Of a stretch of DNA of 24,263 bases, positions 1-8,600 are shown piece after piece (position 1 is the stretch's first letter; each line of letters opens with the position of its first letter). Made by a program: the position numbers and the translations under genes. This DNA is from Methanobacteriota archaeon (GTDB lineage: Archaea; Thermoplasmatota; Poseidoniia; Poseidoniales; Poseidoniaceae), in contig PBXE01000018.1 in NCBI GenBank assembly GCA_002727485.1, positions 16,745 through 41,007 of the forward strand, given 5' to 3'. The notes below the pieces were generated by a model. The model saw only the letters and a program-made list of their open reading frames with translations. It was not told the DNA's origin and did not search any database.

Positions 1-2
1 GT

Positions 3-1022
3 ATGAGTGAGGAGATTGACTGGGATAGTTTGACTTTTTCCCTAACACCTACCGACACTATGTATATCACTGAAACTGCGATAGATGAACCTTGGAAACC
101 TGGAGATTTGATGCCATATGGTGATATGAAAATCTCTCCGGCTGCCGGCGTTCTAAATTATGGACAAGGTCTTTTTGAAGGAATGAAAGCCTATCGGACT
201 TCTAAAGATAGAGTTGTGTTCTTTAGACCGGAAGAGAATGCAAGAAGAATGCAAAGAGGAGCAGATAGGCTAAAAATGCCGCCAGTTCCAGAGTCTATTT
301 TTATCGATGCTGTTGAACAATGTGTTCAGGAAAACCTTCGCTGGTTACCGCCAACTGGTAGAGGGGCAATGTATGTCCGCCCATTATTGATGGGTTCAGG
401 CGCTGTGCTTGGAGTTTCACCTGCTCCATCATACCGATTTTTGGTTTATGTGACTCCTGTCGGCCCTTATTTCAAAGGAGGTGTGACCGCAATTGATCTA
501 GTAATTTCTGAAGAACACCACAGAGCTGCACCGGGTGGATCAGGTGGAGTTAAAGCGATTGGAAATTATGCACCAGGAATGATGCCAAGTAAAAAAGCAA
601 AAGCAGAAGGCTATGCAGAAGTAATTTATCTTGATGCTGAAACTCACACTTGTATCGAAGAGGTTGGAGCAGCCAATTTCTTCTGTGTCAAAGATGGAGT
701 TCTTTACACTCCAGAATTAACTGGAACCATTCTCCCAGGAATCACACGTGATAGTCTGATAAAACTTGCACGCCACAACGGAATTGAGGTGCATGAGACC
801 AAAGTAACCGCAGAATTTGCAATGCAGGCGGATGAAGCATTTTGTTGTGGGACTGCCGCTGTGATATCGCCAATCGGTTCAATCACAAAAGGTGAAATCA
901 AAGCCAAATATGGTAATGGAAATCCTGGAAAAATGACTACAATGTTATACAACCAACTGGTCGGTATTCAGAATGAAACCGAAGAAGATATCTTTGGATG
1001 GTTGCATGAAGTACCATTATAA
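3..1022 (+). CDS. ilvE: Branched-chain amino acid aminotransferase (class IV PLP enzyme)
   Basis: This 339-residue protein should catalyse the reversible transamination of leucine, isoleucine and valine with 2-oxoglutarate, the last step of their synthesis, in the cytoplasm. Class IV aminotransferase motifs are seen in order: LNYGQGLFEGMKAYR (51-65), the R-P-L segment near 126-128, GGVKAIGNYA with the probable PLP lysine K184, and the EEVGAANFF signature (219-227), followed by TPELTGTILPGITRD-type substrate/PLP residues. The LNYGQGLFEG and EEVGAANFF forms resemble the longer eukaryotic/type II BCAT group rather than the approximately 300-residue E. coli IlvE; this is my reading from motif memory. 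The start is the first ATG in the window, so an upstream extension or the ribosome binding site cannot be judged. Its stop codon directly abuts the stop of the opposing SRP19 gene. Confidence 0.93.
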   Translation: MSEEIDWDSLTFSLTPTDTMYITETAIDEPWKPGDLMPYGDMKISPAAGVLNYGQGLFEGMKAYRTSKDRVVFFRPEENARRMQRGADRLKMPPVPESIFIDAVEQCVQENLRWLPPTGRGAMYVRPLLMGSGAVLGVSPAPSYRFLVYVTPVGPYFKGGVTAIDLVISEEHHRAAPGGSGGVKAIGNYAPGMMPSKKAKAEGYAEVIYLDAETHTCIEEVGAANFFCVKDGVLYTPELTGTILPGITRDSLIKLARHNGIEVHETKVTAEFAMQADEAFCCGTAAVISPIGSITKGEIKAKYGNGNPGKMTTMLYNQLVGIQNETEEDIFGWLHEVPL

Positions 1023-1478
1023 TTAGCGCTTTTTGAAACCGCGCTTCTTGAAACTGGTTTTTTGTTTACCTGATTTACTAGAACGCGATTTCCTCTGAGA
1101 ACGGGCTCTCCTGTCTCCTGTCTGTGGCCCTTGTGCAACTCTTTTTGCATCAGCATCTTTCATATCTCTCTGGATTTGACGCCATTCTCCGCCAATTAAT
1201 TGTAATAGTTCCTCCTTGCTATTTGCGCCAATTGATTGTTTAGCACCTGATCTACTAACCCATAATCTTCCCTCTTTACCATGAGGTCGGCGTGGATGGC
1301 TAGTATTTTCTTCACGCTTAATTTTCTTTAGGCCAACTTTTCTCGCGGCCATGAATAATCCTTCGAGATCTGGTTTGATTACGGAAGAATCCTTAGGCAC
1401 CCTTCTACCATTACGGCGAGATACTCTTGTGTCAAAATATCCTGGCCAAACAGATAATCGGTCTGGATTATGTTCCAC
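1023..1478 (-). CDS. srp19: Signal recognition particle 19 kDa subunit (SRP19)
   Basis: SRP19 binds the S domain of SRP RNA and helps SRP54 assemble on it, for co-translational targeting to the membrane. The 151-residue product has the family core close to its N-terminus: VWPGYFDTRVSRRNGRRVP (11-29), then the AARKVGLK block and HPRRPHGKEGRLWV. The C-terminal third is very basic and low-complexity (Arg/Lys/Ser), as expected for an RNA-binding tail, and makes it longer than the usual 90-110 residue archaeal SRP19. The start is GTG, chosen because a GGTGAG Shine-Dalgarno-like motif lies 4-5 bases upstream and the SRP19 fold begins soon after. It lies 45 bp downstream of the S8e gene on the same strand and is probably cotranscribed with it. 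Confidence 0.93.
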   Translation of the reverse strand: MEHNPDRLSVWPGYFDTRVSRRNGRRVPKDSSVIKPDLEGLFMAARKVGLKKIKREENTSHPRRPHGKEGRLWVSRSGAKQSIGANSKEELLQLIGGEWRQIQRDMKDADAKRVAQGPQTGDRRARSQRKSRSSKSGKQKTSFKKRGFKKR

Positions 1479-1523
1479 TTAACTCACCAACAACGGGGAC
1501 AAGTGTTGAACTGATAAACGCAT

Positions 1524-1904
1524 TCATTCAAGTAGAACGCCGTTAATTACTCCGTCCTTGCCTGGACGGGAAGTGATTTTTACACGCCCTTTGTCTGTTT
1601 CAATTATTGCTCCTTTAACCAGAACATTTCTACGAACATAGTTAGGATCTGATTCATTCTCTACCACATTATCAATTGTTCCCAGAGTAGTTTTTCCAGT
1701 TTTTGGGTTGTTAATGGAGACCTTATCAGCAGCAAGTACTCTAACCAAAGTGTTACCACCAGTTCTTCGATAAATCTTCTTTTTTGATTCTCCAATAAGC
1801 GCTAGTTGCTTCTCGGTTGATATTTCTGTAGAACGCTTACCGCGAGCCCTTACTCTTCGACCACCACTTGGTTTGCGCCCTGAAATTCCATGCCATTGAG
1901 CCAT
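1524..1904 (-). CDS. rps8e: 30S ribosomal protein S8e
   Basis: S8e is an archaeal/eukaryotic-specific protein of the small ribosomal subunit with no bacterial homologue. The 126-residue product has the characteristic start MAQWHGISGRKPSGGRRVRA, a central basic stretch with RRTGGNTLVRVLAADKV, and the C-terminal ITSRPGKDGVINGVL block (GAII-x-T-x-G-x-A/V-x-ITSRPGQDG is the family signature). Length is typical for archaeal S8e. AGGAG lies about 8 bases before the ATG. The gene sits between the FAH-family gene (55 bp upstream) and SRP19 (45 bp downstream), all on the minus strand, so a three-gene transcript linking translation and protein targeting is likely. Confidence 0.96.
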   Translation of the reverse strand: MAQWHGISGRKPSGGRRVRARGKRSTEISTEKQLALIGESKKKIYRRTGGNTLVRVLAADKVSINNPKTGKTTLGTIDNVVENESDPNYVRRNVLVKGAIIETDKGRVKITSRPGKDGVINGVLLE

Positions 1905-1959
1905 TATACCGTCTCCTTGCAGGTGACACCGACAAACGAGGGATATATGAAATCAACCC

Positions 1960-2628
1960 TCACTCGCAAACTGTATCGATGGAGGAAATAACCACTCCAT
2001 CAACTGTTTCAAGAGATGCAATTACACTATCTCCAGCAAATAATTGTGCAACACCTGATGGAGTTCCTGTGAAAATATAGTCGCCTGGCTGAACTGGCGC
2101 CCAAGATAGCAAACTACGCATTTGAGTTTCGGGTTTGATTGACATGGAAGATAATTTCTCTTCTTGGCGGATTTCACCATTAACCATTAAACGGAGAATT
2201 AATCCTCTAGAATCATCACATAAATCACTAATTTTCCCTTGCCATTTAGAAAAATTACCGATTACTGCGCTACCTTTGAAGCACTTTGCTCTAGACCATG
2301 GCAACTGATCTTCTCTAAGCTTAGATTGCTTTTCTCTATCGGTCAAATCAAGTCCAACTGCAATGGCGTCTAATTCTAAATTTTCATCTAAACGAATTAC
2401 ACATTCCACCTCATGATGAACGCTACCCGGATGAGAACTAACTGTTATCGAACCAGTAGTCTGAATGCAATTATTCGGTTTGACAAAAAAAACGGGTTCA
2501 AGAGGTTGCTGATTACCTAACTCAACAGCATGCTTAGCAAATGTTCTGATTGAACACCAAAGGGCCATATTATGCCCAAAGATATCAGGCCCATGAAACC
2601 CACGATTGTGAAAACTGTCAAAGACCAT
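1960..2628 (-). CDS. Fumarylacetoacetate hydrolase (FAH) family protein, acylpyruvase/decarboxylase-like
   Basis: A cytoplasmic metal-dependent hydrolase or decarboxylase of the FAH family; members act on acylpyruvates, oxaloacetate or related keto acids, and the substrate here cannot be told from sequence. Motifs along the 222 residues: PVFFVKP (45-51), the metal-ligand cluster HHEVE (E73, E75), GLDLTDRE with the third ligand D94, PWSRAKCFKGS (110-120), and GDYIFTGTPSGV (182-193). Length matches the short single-domain FAHD1/YcgM type. The ATG at 2628 gives a family-like N-terminal arm; an internal ATG at 2568 (MALWCSIRTFAKH) is an alternative. Neither has a clear SD. It is divergent from the PUA gene with only 17 bp between the two starts, so promoters must overlap the neighbouring coding sequence, or transcripts are leaderless. 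Confidence 0.87.
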   Translation of the reverse strand: MVFDSFHNRGFHGPDIFGHNMALWCSIRTFAKHAVELGNQQPLEPVFFVKPNNCIQTTGSITVSSHPGSVHHEVECVIRLDENLELDAIAVGLDLTDREKQSKLREDQLPWSRAKCFKGSAVIGNFSKWQGKISDLCDDSRGLILRLMVNGEIRQEEKLSSMSIKPETQMRSLLSWAPVQPGDYIFTGTPSGVAQLFAGDSVIASLETVDGVVISSIDTVCE

Positions 2629-2645
2629 GAAGAAAAGGCCTTGTT

Positions 2646-3155
2646 ATGAGCAAGGATTGGAGTATCCGTAAACGCAGACCCGTTCGAAGAAAAAATATTG
2701 CTCCACTGCTAAAGGAATTAGAAGAATCTTTGCAAATTGATTTATCTGTTGATGGTGCATTTCTCGAGATGGCAGAATATGGGCCTTGGAAGATAGTTTT
2801 TGTAGATAAAATTGTAAAAACCGTAGAATTAAACAACGAGGATAATGAAAGATTTGTATTTCTAACACTCCGTGGTTTACTTGATTATCCTGATTCAGCA
2901 AAATGGATTGAAGTTGATCATGGCGCAATACCATTTTTGATGAATGGGGCAGATTGTATGGTTGCTGGAGTACAAGCTGCAGATGAAAATATCGAGAAAG
3001 GAGAATTAGTTTGGATTAGAGACATGACTCATAAAAAACCACTTGCTATTGGTTGGTCATTGCTTGACGGTAAAGAAATGGCCTCTGCAAACAAAGGTAA
3101 AGGAATCAAAACTCTGCACTGGATTGGGGATGAATTATGGGAAATGGAAATCTAG
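2646..3155 (+). CDS. PUA-domain RNA-binding protein, MCT-1/Tma20-like
   Basis: A 169-residue protein with a small N-terminal domain (about 1-85) and a C-terminal PUA domain (about 88-165). The PUA part reads WIEVDHGAIPFLMNGADCM, then a hydrophobic strand around LVWIRD, and ends in NKGKGIKTLHWIGDELW. That order (D-x-GAI-x-F-x-x-x-GA, NKGxGI, H-x-x-x-D-x-LW) matches the MCT-1/Tma20 family, which in eukaryotes binds the 40S subunit and acts with a SUI1 partner in re-initiation and ribosome recycling; archaeal homologues are known but less well understood. No SD is visible before the ATG and the promoter region is nearly absent (17 bp to the divergent FAH gene), so a leaderless mRNA is likely. 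Its stop abuts the stop of the next gene. Confidence 0.87.
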   Translation: MSKDWSIRKRRPVRRKNIAPLLKELEESLQIDLSVDGAFLEMAEYGPWKIVFVDKIVKTVELNNEDNERFVFLTLRGLLDYPDSAKWIEVDHGAIPFLMNGADCMVAGVQAADENIEKGELVWIRDMTHKKPLAIGWSLLDGKEMASANKGKGIKTLHWIGDELWEMEI

Positions 3156-3557
3156 TTATTTCTTGATATGCTCAATTAAACGTTCGATAAAACGCCTTTG
3201 TTCAATATCCCATATCTGCATAGTGACAGTACATGAACCTCTACGAACTGGTAATTTACCATCGACGAAACCATTCTGCATTAAATCACTCTTCACTAAT
3301 GGTAAACTGCTGCCTTTGAAGTATACCTTACAACCATTATCAACACATTGCGCATAACCAAAATCAAATTCTATGCGTTGATTTTTATCCTTAGTTGTCA
3401 CTCCGCCTGCTTTGAGGAATCTTTTGAGTGCAGATAGAATACTTTCTGGATCTTGATTGTCATTTGTAACTCCGCCATAGGCTGAAAGAAATGTCAACTC
3501 AGTGTCATTTTGCTCGATTAGGTGGTCTAAATCACGACTCTTTGTTTTCTTTGTCAT
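3156..3557 (-). CDS. Conserved-looking small protein of unknown function
   Basis: I do not recognise this family. From the chosen ATG the product is 133 residues, soluble and mixed alpha/beta, with no signal peptide or membrane span. Visible features: a polar N-terminus, the segment LTFLSAYGGV, a region FDFGYAQCVDNGCKVYFKG with two cysteines five residues apart, then GSCTVTMQIWDIEQRRF and a basic C-terminal helix (RLIEHIKK). The start at 3557 is preferred over an ATG seven codons upstream (3578) because GGTGG lies 4-6 bases before it. It converges on the PUA gene with stop codons adjacent, and diverges from the PIN gene. A role in translation or RNA processing is only a guess from neighbours. 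Confidence 0.72.
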   Translation of the reverse strand: MTKKTKSRDLDHLIEQNDTELTFLSAYGGVTNDNQDPESILSALKRFLKAGGVTTKDKNQRIEFDFGYAQCVDNGCKVYFKGSSLPLVKSDLMQNGFVDGKLPVRRGSCTVTMQIWDIEQRRFIERLIEHIKK

Positions 3558-3608
3558 CTCTCCACCGACTATAACCAAGATGTATTGGCTTTTTGAGATA
3601 CCGCCTGT

Positions 3609-3624
3609 TTAATGTTGACATTAA
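3609..3624. promoter_or_regulatory. Inverted repeat upstream of the PIN-domain gene
   Basis: TTAATGTTGACATTAA is a perfect inverted repeat: 7-base arms with a 2-base centre. It lies 46 bp before the PIN gene start and 51 bp before the divergent small gene, in a 113-bp intergenic region. A TATA-like TCGTTATAGG follows at about 3625-3634, so the repeat would sit just upstream of the promoter core. Such repeats are common by chance in AT-rich DNA; only its position makes it a candidate operator. Confidence 0.35.
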
Positions 3625-3670
3625 TCGTTATAGGAGTAAAACTCAATCAATGGAGGGTATTGGAGTGTTT

Positions 3671-5551
3671 ATGGCGCAGACATGGGTAGTTGATTCAAAT
3701 TGCTTTATTCATTTAGGCTCCATGGCTCCTGATTCGTTTGTCAGGGATTTAGGTAAAATTTTGAATCAAGAGGGGTTATTTGTAACCCCTGGAGTTCATG
3801 ATGAAGTTAGAACTGTAAGATTTCAAAGATGGAAAAAGCAACCTAATTTATTAGCCACGATCAAACCTCTGTTGACTACAATCACCGTTGATGATGCACA
3901 AATTCGAGGTTTAGCCTCTCAAATAGGAGAAAGGGCTTCTCCACAAGATGTCGATTTATCATTGATGGTTTTAGCCTCAAAATTATCAAAGGAAGGTCGT
4001 GATGTGATATTAGTTACAGATGATTTCAAGATGACTACTACTAGTCAAAAAGTAAACCTAGGATTTTCAACTTGCCCACCTTCAACATTCATCCAAAAGT
4101 TAGCAAAAATAGGCCCAAAACAGGCTAAATCAGGATTGAATAGCCTTTCAAGGAGGGTTCGGGCTGCTGAAATGAGATATGCAATTAGCAGAGCGGGTGA
4201 ATATGACATTCAAGCAAAATTAACTTGGATGGTCGATTCATTATTAGATACCAAAGGAGATGTAAAAACAATTATTCAGAATAATCCCGAACAAACCTCT
4301 AAACAAAAATCAATTCGAGCATTACGTAAACATCTCTTAGGTGGAGTAGTAAAGAAGTCACACATGAATTCACTAGGTTCATTACCTGAAATATGTGAAC
4401 CGATACGAGAATTTGATGAATATTTATCTTTGATTTCAAAAAAACAAGATACATCAGACATATTACAACTATACAATGATGGAATAGGTGAAATGAGTCA
4501 GGTTCTGGAAAGTATAGGTCTTGGTTTAGCACCTCTGGATGAAGCTTCGGCAGAAATCGCTCATCGTGCAATGGCTGGTCATGTTTATCGAATGGAGTCC
4601 GCTCTAGGAATGCTAGCAAAAATGTCTGGAAACTTAACCTTAGCCAAACTCCATCTCTCCAGAGCTCTGCAAAGTGCAACACTAATCGATGATAGAGGTG
4701 CTGAGATGAGAGCAATGAATCAATTAGGATTATTGGCGTTAACCGATGGCAAGTGGGTTCGAGCTGCTAAGTTATTCGAGACGGCAGATAGGCAAGCACA
4801 ATCTATCAATGAAGAACAATTACAATATATCGTTTGTGCAGGAATAATGAGGCACCTATCTGGAGATGTTAAAAATGCTAACTCACATATCGATCTTGCT
4901 CATTCAATGGTAGAACAAGATAAGAATAAGGCAGCAATTACTCTATCTAATCTTGGAAAAAATCTACTTGCGATTGATGAGGCAGGATTGGCAATAGAAG
5001 TGTTAGATGAAGCGATGGAATGCGCTATTGAAGTAGAAAATATGGAAATTTTACAATCACTTGCAGAATCAATGGTTCTGGCTAATTCTGCACTAACTGA
5101 GAAAGAAAGTCAGCAAAATGTCGAGTTGCGAGAATATCTTGATGGATTAAATAATCTTGACAAATCTAGTTCAGAGGCTTTCGATGAGCAAATTTCCAAC
5201 ATTGAGAAACAAGCCTTAGAACTAACTAAACCATTAGATGAAACATGGAATGATTGGCAACCTGCAACTAAACTAATCTCATCTAATTCTCCATTGTCAG
5301 TGATTAGAATTGAAACCGATGAAGAAGGACAAAATCTAATCATTTGCAATCACTTAGAATTAGGTGTTATTGGGTTTTGGATTCCAGAAAACGATTTGAA
5401 TATCTCTCCTGGTCAAATGTTGTCAATTTCGGAAAGCAGAGTCAAAGTTGCACAGGCCCCTGAGTTTTTGGCTAAAGAGCATAATATCAGAGCAATAGTG
5501 GCGGTAGAAAATCCTGAACAAATGATTTTCTCAGCTGAATTAGATATCTAA
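3671..5551 (+). CDS. PIN-domain protein with TPR-like helical middle and beta-rich C-terminus
   Basis: A 626-residue cytoplasmic protein. Residues 1-145 form a PIN nuclease domain: WVVDSN with D8, an HDE motif (E45), SPQDVDLS (D93/D95) and LVTDDF (D117/D118), so the acidic metal-binding set of an active ribonuclease appears intact. Residues about 270-480 are helical repeats of TPR type, with alternating small and aromatic positions (for example LAKLHLSRALQSA, MNQLGLLALTDGKW, RAAKLFETADRQA). The last 90 residues look beta-rich and may be an OB-like or SPOUT-accessory fold. The start is the ATG immediately before the first PIN strand, with GGAG just upstream and GGAGGG further up; an ATG at 3650 or 3593 would only add a non-conserved leader. 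PIN proteins cleave RNA in toxin-antitoxin systems or rRNA processing; no antitoxin gene is adjacent. The target is unknown. Confidence 0.8.
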   Translation: MAQTWVVDSNCFIHLGSMAPDSFVRDLGKILNQEGLFVTPGVHDEVRTVRFQRWKKQPNLLATIKPLLTTITVDDAQIRGLASQIGERASPQDVDLSLMVLASKLSKEGRDVILVTDDFKMTTTSQKVNLGFSTCPPSTFIQKLAKIGPKQAKSGLNSLSRRVRAAEMRYAISRAGEYDIQAKLTWMVDSLLDTKGDVKTIIQNNPEQTSKQKSIRALRKHLLGGVVKKSHMNSLGSLPEICEPIREFDEYLSLISKKQDTSDILQLYNDGIGEMSQVLESIGLGLAPLDEASAEIAHRAMAGHVYRMESALGMLAKMSGNLTLAKLHLSRALQSATLIDDRGAEMRAMNQLGLLALTDGKWVRAAKLFETADRQAQSINEEQLQYIVCAGIMRHLSGDVKNANSHIDLAHSMVEQDKNKAAITLSNLGKNLLAIDEAGLAIEVLDEAMECAIEVENMEILQSLAESMVLANSALTEKESQQNVELREYLDGLNNLDKSSSEAFDEQISNIEKQALELTKPLDETWNDWQPATKLISSNSPLSVIRIETDEEGQNLIICNHLELGVIGFWIPENDLNISPGQMLSISESRVKVAQAPEFLAKEHNIRAIVAVENPEQMIFSAELDI

Positions 5552-5598
5552 ATTTAAACAATCTTTTAAATTCACAAAGAAAAAATTGCTTTTATTGA

Positions 5599-5644
5599 GT
5601 TTATACATTAGACCAATAGTCATAATATGAAATTAGTCGGAGGT
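5599..5644 (+). promoter_or_regulatory. Probable TATA box and Shine-Dalgarno of the S8 protease gene
   Basis: TTTATACA at about 5600-5607 is a reasonable archaeal TATA box. GGAGGT at 5639-5644 is the strongest ribosome binding site in the window and lies 6 bases before the ATG at 5651. The SD decides that start against an in-frame ATG at 5627. Expected transcription start is near 5626-5632, giving a leader of about 20 bases. The TATA assignment is inferred from spacing only. Confidence 0.55.
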
Positions 5645-5650
5645 AGTGGT

Positions 5651-8600
5651 ATGCGTGCGGTTGCTATAGTATCAATTTTGATAATGGCAAGCATTATGCC
5701 GATAATCGCAAATGCGGACACAACAGAACATGAGTTCGAAATATCTGGTGCGCCTCTCTCAGAAAACTGGGAGGATGCTCCGATTACATACGGATTTTCT
5801 CCTAGTGTTAGAAATGCATTTGCCCGTGTTAGTGATATATCGCAGTACAGCACATCACAGTTAGAATCAGCCGACCAATGGATTGTAGTTAGTGAAAATC
5901 CTGTTGGCGAACCTGTTAACGTTTTAGACAATGTTTGGATAGTCGAGATTGATTATCAAAGTGCATTAGAACTTTTTGCCCAGTGGCAAGAAAATGGCTA
6001 CATTGAGACCGCCTATCCTTTGATTGAAAAGAAGATGAACCCCAAATGGACGCCGAATGATTCCTTATTTTCAGAACAATGGCATCTACAAAACACCGGA
6101 CAAACAAATGGAGGAGTAAGTGGTGAAGATGTCAATATCACTGGTGCTTGGAATAATTACCGCGGCAGTGGAGTTGTAATTGGTATTGTTGATGATGGGT
6201 TAGATTGGGATCACGCAGACCTAGACAACTATTACGCTGATAATTTAGATTATGATTTCTGTGGAAATGATGGCGACCCAACTCCTGCATCTAATGATGG
6301 CCATGGAACTGCTGCTGCTGGAGTTGCAGCAGCAGCGGGGAATAATTCGATTGGAGTTTCAGGCGCTGCGCCGCTAGCAAGTTTAGCAGGGTTGCAATTG
6401 ATTTCTTGTTCAACCACTGATGTAAGGGAAGGAAATGCACTAAGTCATGAAAGACAGTCAATCGATATTTACTCTAATTCTTGGGGACCTAGTGACAACG
6501 GAAATACAGTTGAGGCCCCCGGTCCATTGATGATGGCCGCATTCGAAGATAATATTGAAATCGGAAGAGGAGGACTAGGAAATATAATCACTTGGGCTGC
6601 TGGAAATGGCCTAGATGATAATGACAATTCAAACTATGATGGTTATGCAAATAGCAGACATACAATTGCCGTTACAGCTGTTACTCACAAAGGAGTTCAA
6701 TCATGGTATGCAGAACCAGGAGCCAATATTTTGGTAGCCGCTCCTTCTGATGGCGATGGTGAAGGAATAACAACTACTGATATCGAAGGAAATGGCGGTT
6801 ACAAAAATGGAGATTATACCGATGGCTTTGGTGGTACTTCATCAGCCACACCTCTCGTTTCCGGAGTTATCGCCTTATTATTAGAAGCAAACCAAAATCT
6901 AACCTACCGCGACATTCAACACATTTTAGTACAATCTTCTAGGAAAAATGATGCTAGTGACTCTTCATGGTCGACTAATGGTGCTGGTCATGAAGTTAGC
7001 CATAAGTATGGTTATGGCGTTGTTGACGCTAGTGCTGCTGTTGATTTAGCAATAAATTGGAATCATGTTGATGAAGAAATTTCTTTCCTTTCCGGTAATT
7101 TAGATATGAACGATATCGAAATACCAGATAACTCAAATACCGTGATCAGCGATTCAATCAGTGTTTCACAATCCATTAAAGTGGAACATGTGGAAGTAAT
7201 TGTGGATATCTCTCACGATTATAGAGGCGATTTAGAAATTATACTAACAAGCCCTCAAGGAACTGAAAATATTCTTTCTGAAAAACACAGTGATGGTGGA
7301 AATGACTGGAATAATTGGATGTTTACATCTGTTCATAATTGGGATGAAGATTCTGCAGGAACTTGGACAATCAGTGTCCAAGACAAAGGCAATGGAGATT
7401 CAGGAACTTTTCATGATTGGGAATTAAATATTTATGGAACTGAATTGAATCCTGACAGAGATGGAGATAATTTAACCAATACCAATGAAACTGAAATTCA
7501 CGGTACTGATCCTGATGATATTGATACAGATGACGATCAAGTAAATGACGGACTTGAAATCTTGGTTTATGGGACTGATCCTCTATCGATAGATACTGAT
7601 GGTGATGGCTTGGATGATGGCCGAGAAATTTTTGTTAACGGAACCAATCCGCTTGTTAGTGATACTGATGGTGATGGAATCACCGATGGACAGGAAGTGA
7701 TTCTGTTCTTTACCGACCCCCTTACTCCGGACCCTGATTCAGACTTAGACAGTTTTTATTGGTTCCAAGATTGCAATGATTCAGACCCAAATATCTATCC
7801 TGGCGCTCCTGAATTGCTCAATTCAATCGATGATAACTGTGATGGTCAATGGGATGAAGGGTTTAATTCCAGTGATACTGATTTTGATGGATTAACAGAT
7901 TTTGGTGAATATCATTTCTTCAAAACAAACCTAACTCTACAAGATACGGACGGAGACATGTTAAGTGATGGTGACGAAGTATTAGTCTATCAGAGTAATC
8001 CTTTGGTTTTCGACAATGACAGTGACCAAGATGGCTACTACTGGTTCCAAGATTGTAATGATACAAATGACCAAATCAATCCAGATATGATAGAACTACT
8101 CGATGGAATTGATAATAATTGTAGTGGAGAAATAGATGAAGATTTCATTGGCCTTGACCGGGATTTAGATGGATTACCAGATTTAGATGAATTCAACAGT
8201 TTTTACACTGACCCGTTAGATAACGACACAGATAATGATGGTCTAACCGATGGAGACGAGATATTCAATACTTCTACGAATCCATTAATACCTGATTTAG
8301 ATGAAGATGGTGATGGCTTTAGATGGTTTGAAGAATGCGATGACACGAATGCGGAAATATATCCTGGTGCAACCGAAATATGGAATGGAATTGACGAAGA
8401 TTGTAATGAATTAATCGATGATAACATCAACCGATATGAATATTTGATTGCACCGAGTAACTCAGATTTAACAATCAATGCAAGCAATGAGGAATTGAAC
8501 TTGTCAATACAATTTGACTTATCTGAATCAATAAAACAACAAATCGGATTAGAATATATTTGGAAAAGAAATGGAGCAACTATTTCTCAAGAAGAGGTTT

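Noticed and set aside
1868..2080. Plus-strand frame overlapping the S8e start and FAH gene end
   Set aside because: It runs against two well-identified genes and encodes nothing recognisable.
4299..4715. Antisense reading frame inside the PIN/TPR gene
   Set aside because: It has no homology signal, SD or promoter, and the sense frame carries clear PIN and TPR-like motifs.
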